In this document: piece by piece, positions 63,871-64,000 of the stretch
How positions within the stretch are numbered: the stretch's first letter is position 1
How the letters are laid out: the number at the start of each line of letters is the position of its first letter
Source of the DNA: Marsupella aquatica
Taxonomy: Eukaryota > Marchantiophyta
Direction: 5' to 3'
Length of the DNA: 64,000 nt
NCBI GenBank assembly: GCA_973895155.1
Contig: OZ316895.1
Coordinates: 1,736,001 to 1,800,000 of the forward strand
The notes under the pieces: generated by a model
The model's database searches: none
Told to the model about the DNA's origin: nothing
The model's input: only the letters and a program-made list of their open reading frames with translations
Program-made: the position numbers and the translations under genes

Positions 63871-64000
63871 TCTTGCACACTCCTTGAAATCCAGTTGTCA
63901 GGCCTTGTTGATTCCCTGCAATGTCTAATTATGCCTGGCCATCTCACTATTTATATTTTCAGTTGCTTACAGTATTCCGCCTCCAAAAAGCTTTCACGGC

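Larger units (their letters stand above)
58268..64000. other. Intergenic, repeat-rich, no gene recognised
   Basis: 5.7 kb after NSUN5 to the window edge. It holds tandem duplications at 58912-59022, 59452-59556 and 63789-63870, dispersed repeat copies at 61461-61625 and 62434-62549, and a (TAAAC)n microsatellite near 63171-63202. No open frame shows a recognisable domain. Confidence 0.45.

Overview
The window looks like nuclear DNA of a land plant without seeds, most likely a bryophyte (moss or liverwort). The signs are plant-type families (a DNAJB12/14-like co-chaperone with DUF1977, an SRC2-type C2 protein, a RABE-like GTPase, a nuclear tRNA-Gly), GT-AG introns of roughly 150-1300 bp, a Ty1/copia element primed by initiator tRNA-Met, and a WD40 gene of a type I associate with organisms that build flagella. 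No species is claimed. Exon structures were built by hand from reading frame, phase and family similarity.

Layout. 685-1668 (+) holds the last three exons of a WD40 protein. 5859-6986 (+) is an intronless ER DnaJ protein. 11623-20241 (+) is a 13-exon coiled-coil gene resembling the ADIP/SSX2IP/MSD1 microtubule-anchoring family, with a very long Gln/Ser-rich N-terminus. 21218-22792 (-) is intronless NMD3 (60S export). 25765-26880 is a decayed Gln/Pro-rich coding region. 28798-34960 is a complete but coding-defective copia element with 383-bp LTRs and a GCCCT target duplication. 39142-39822 (+) encodes an unrecognised protein of 18-residue repeats behind a promoter with ACGT-core boxes. 41983-42054 is tRNA-Gly(UCC). 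43732-44604 (-) is an SRC2-like C2 protein. 49484-50104 (-) is an intronless RABE-like GTPase with an odd C-terminus. 53904-58267 (+) is a 13-exon NSUN5 rRNA cytosine methyltransferase.

The genes are unrelated single transcription units, as expected in a plant nuclear genome. NMD3 and NSUN5 both serve the large ribosomal subunit and both have telo-box-like motifs upstream. The intergenic DNA is full of short local tandem duplications (at least fourteen arrays with 20-150 bp units), and it has two dispersed repeat families that each occur twice in the window.

The observations most worth a second look are the 18-residue repeat protein, the contrast between near-identical LTRs and four coding lesions in the copia element, the RABE-like ORF with a single terminal cysteine, and a structured hairpin at 45780-45858. 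I saw no multi-gene system that could be called a new pathway.
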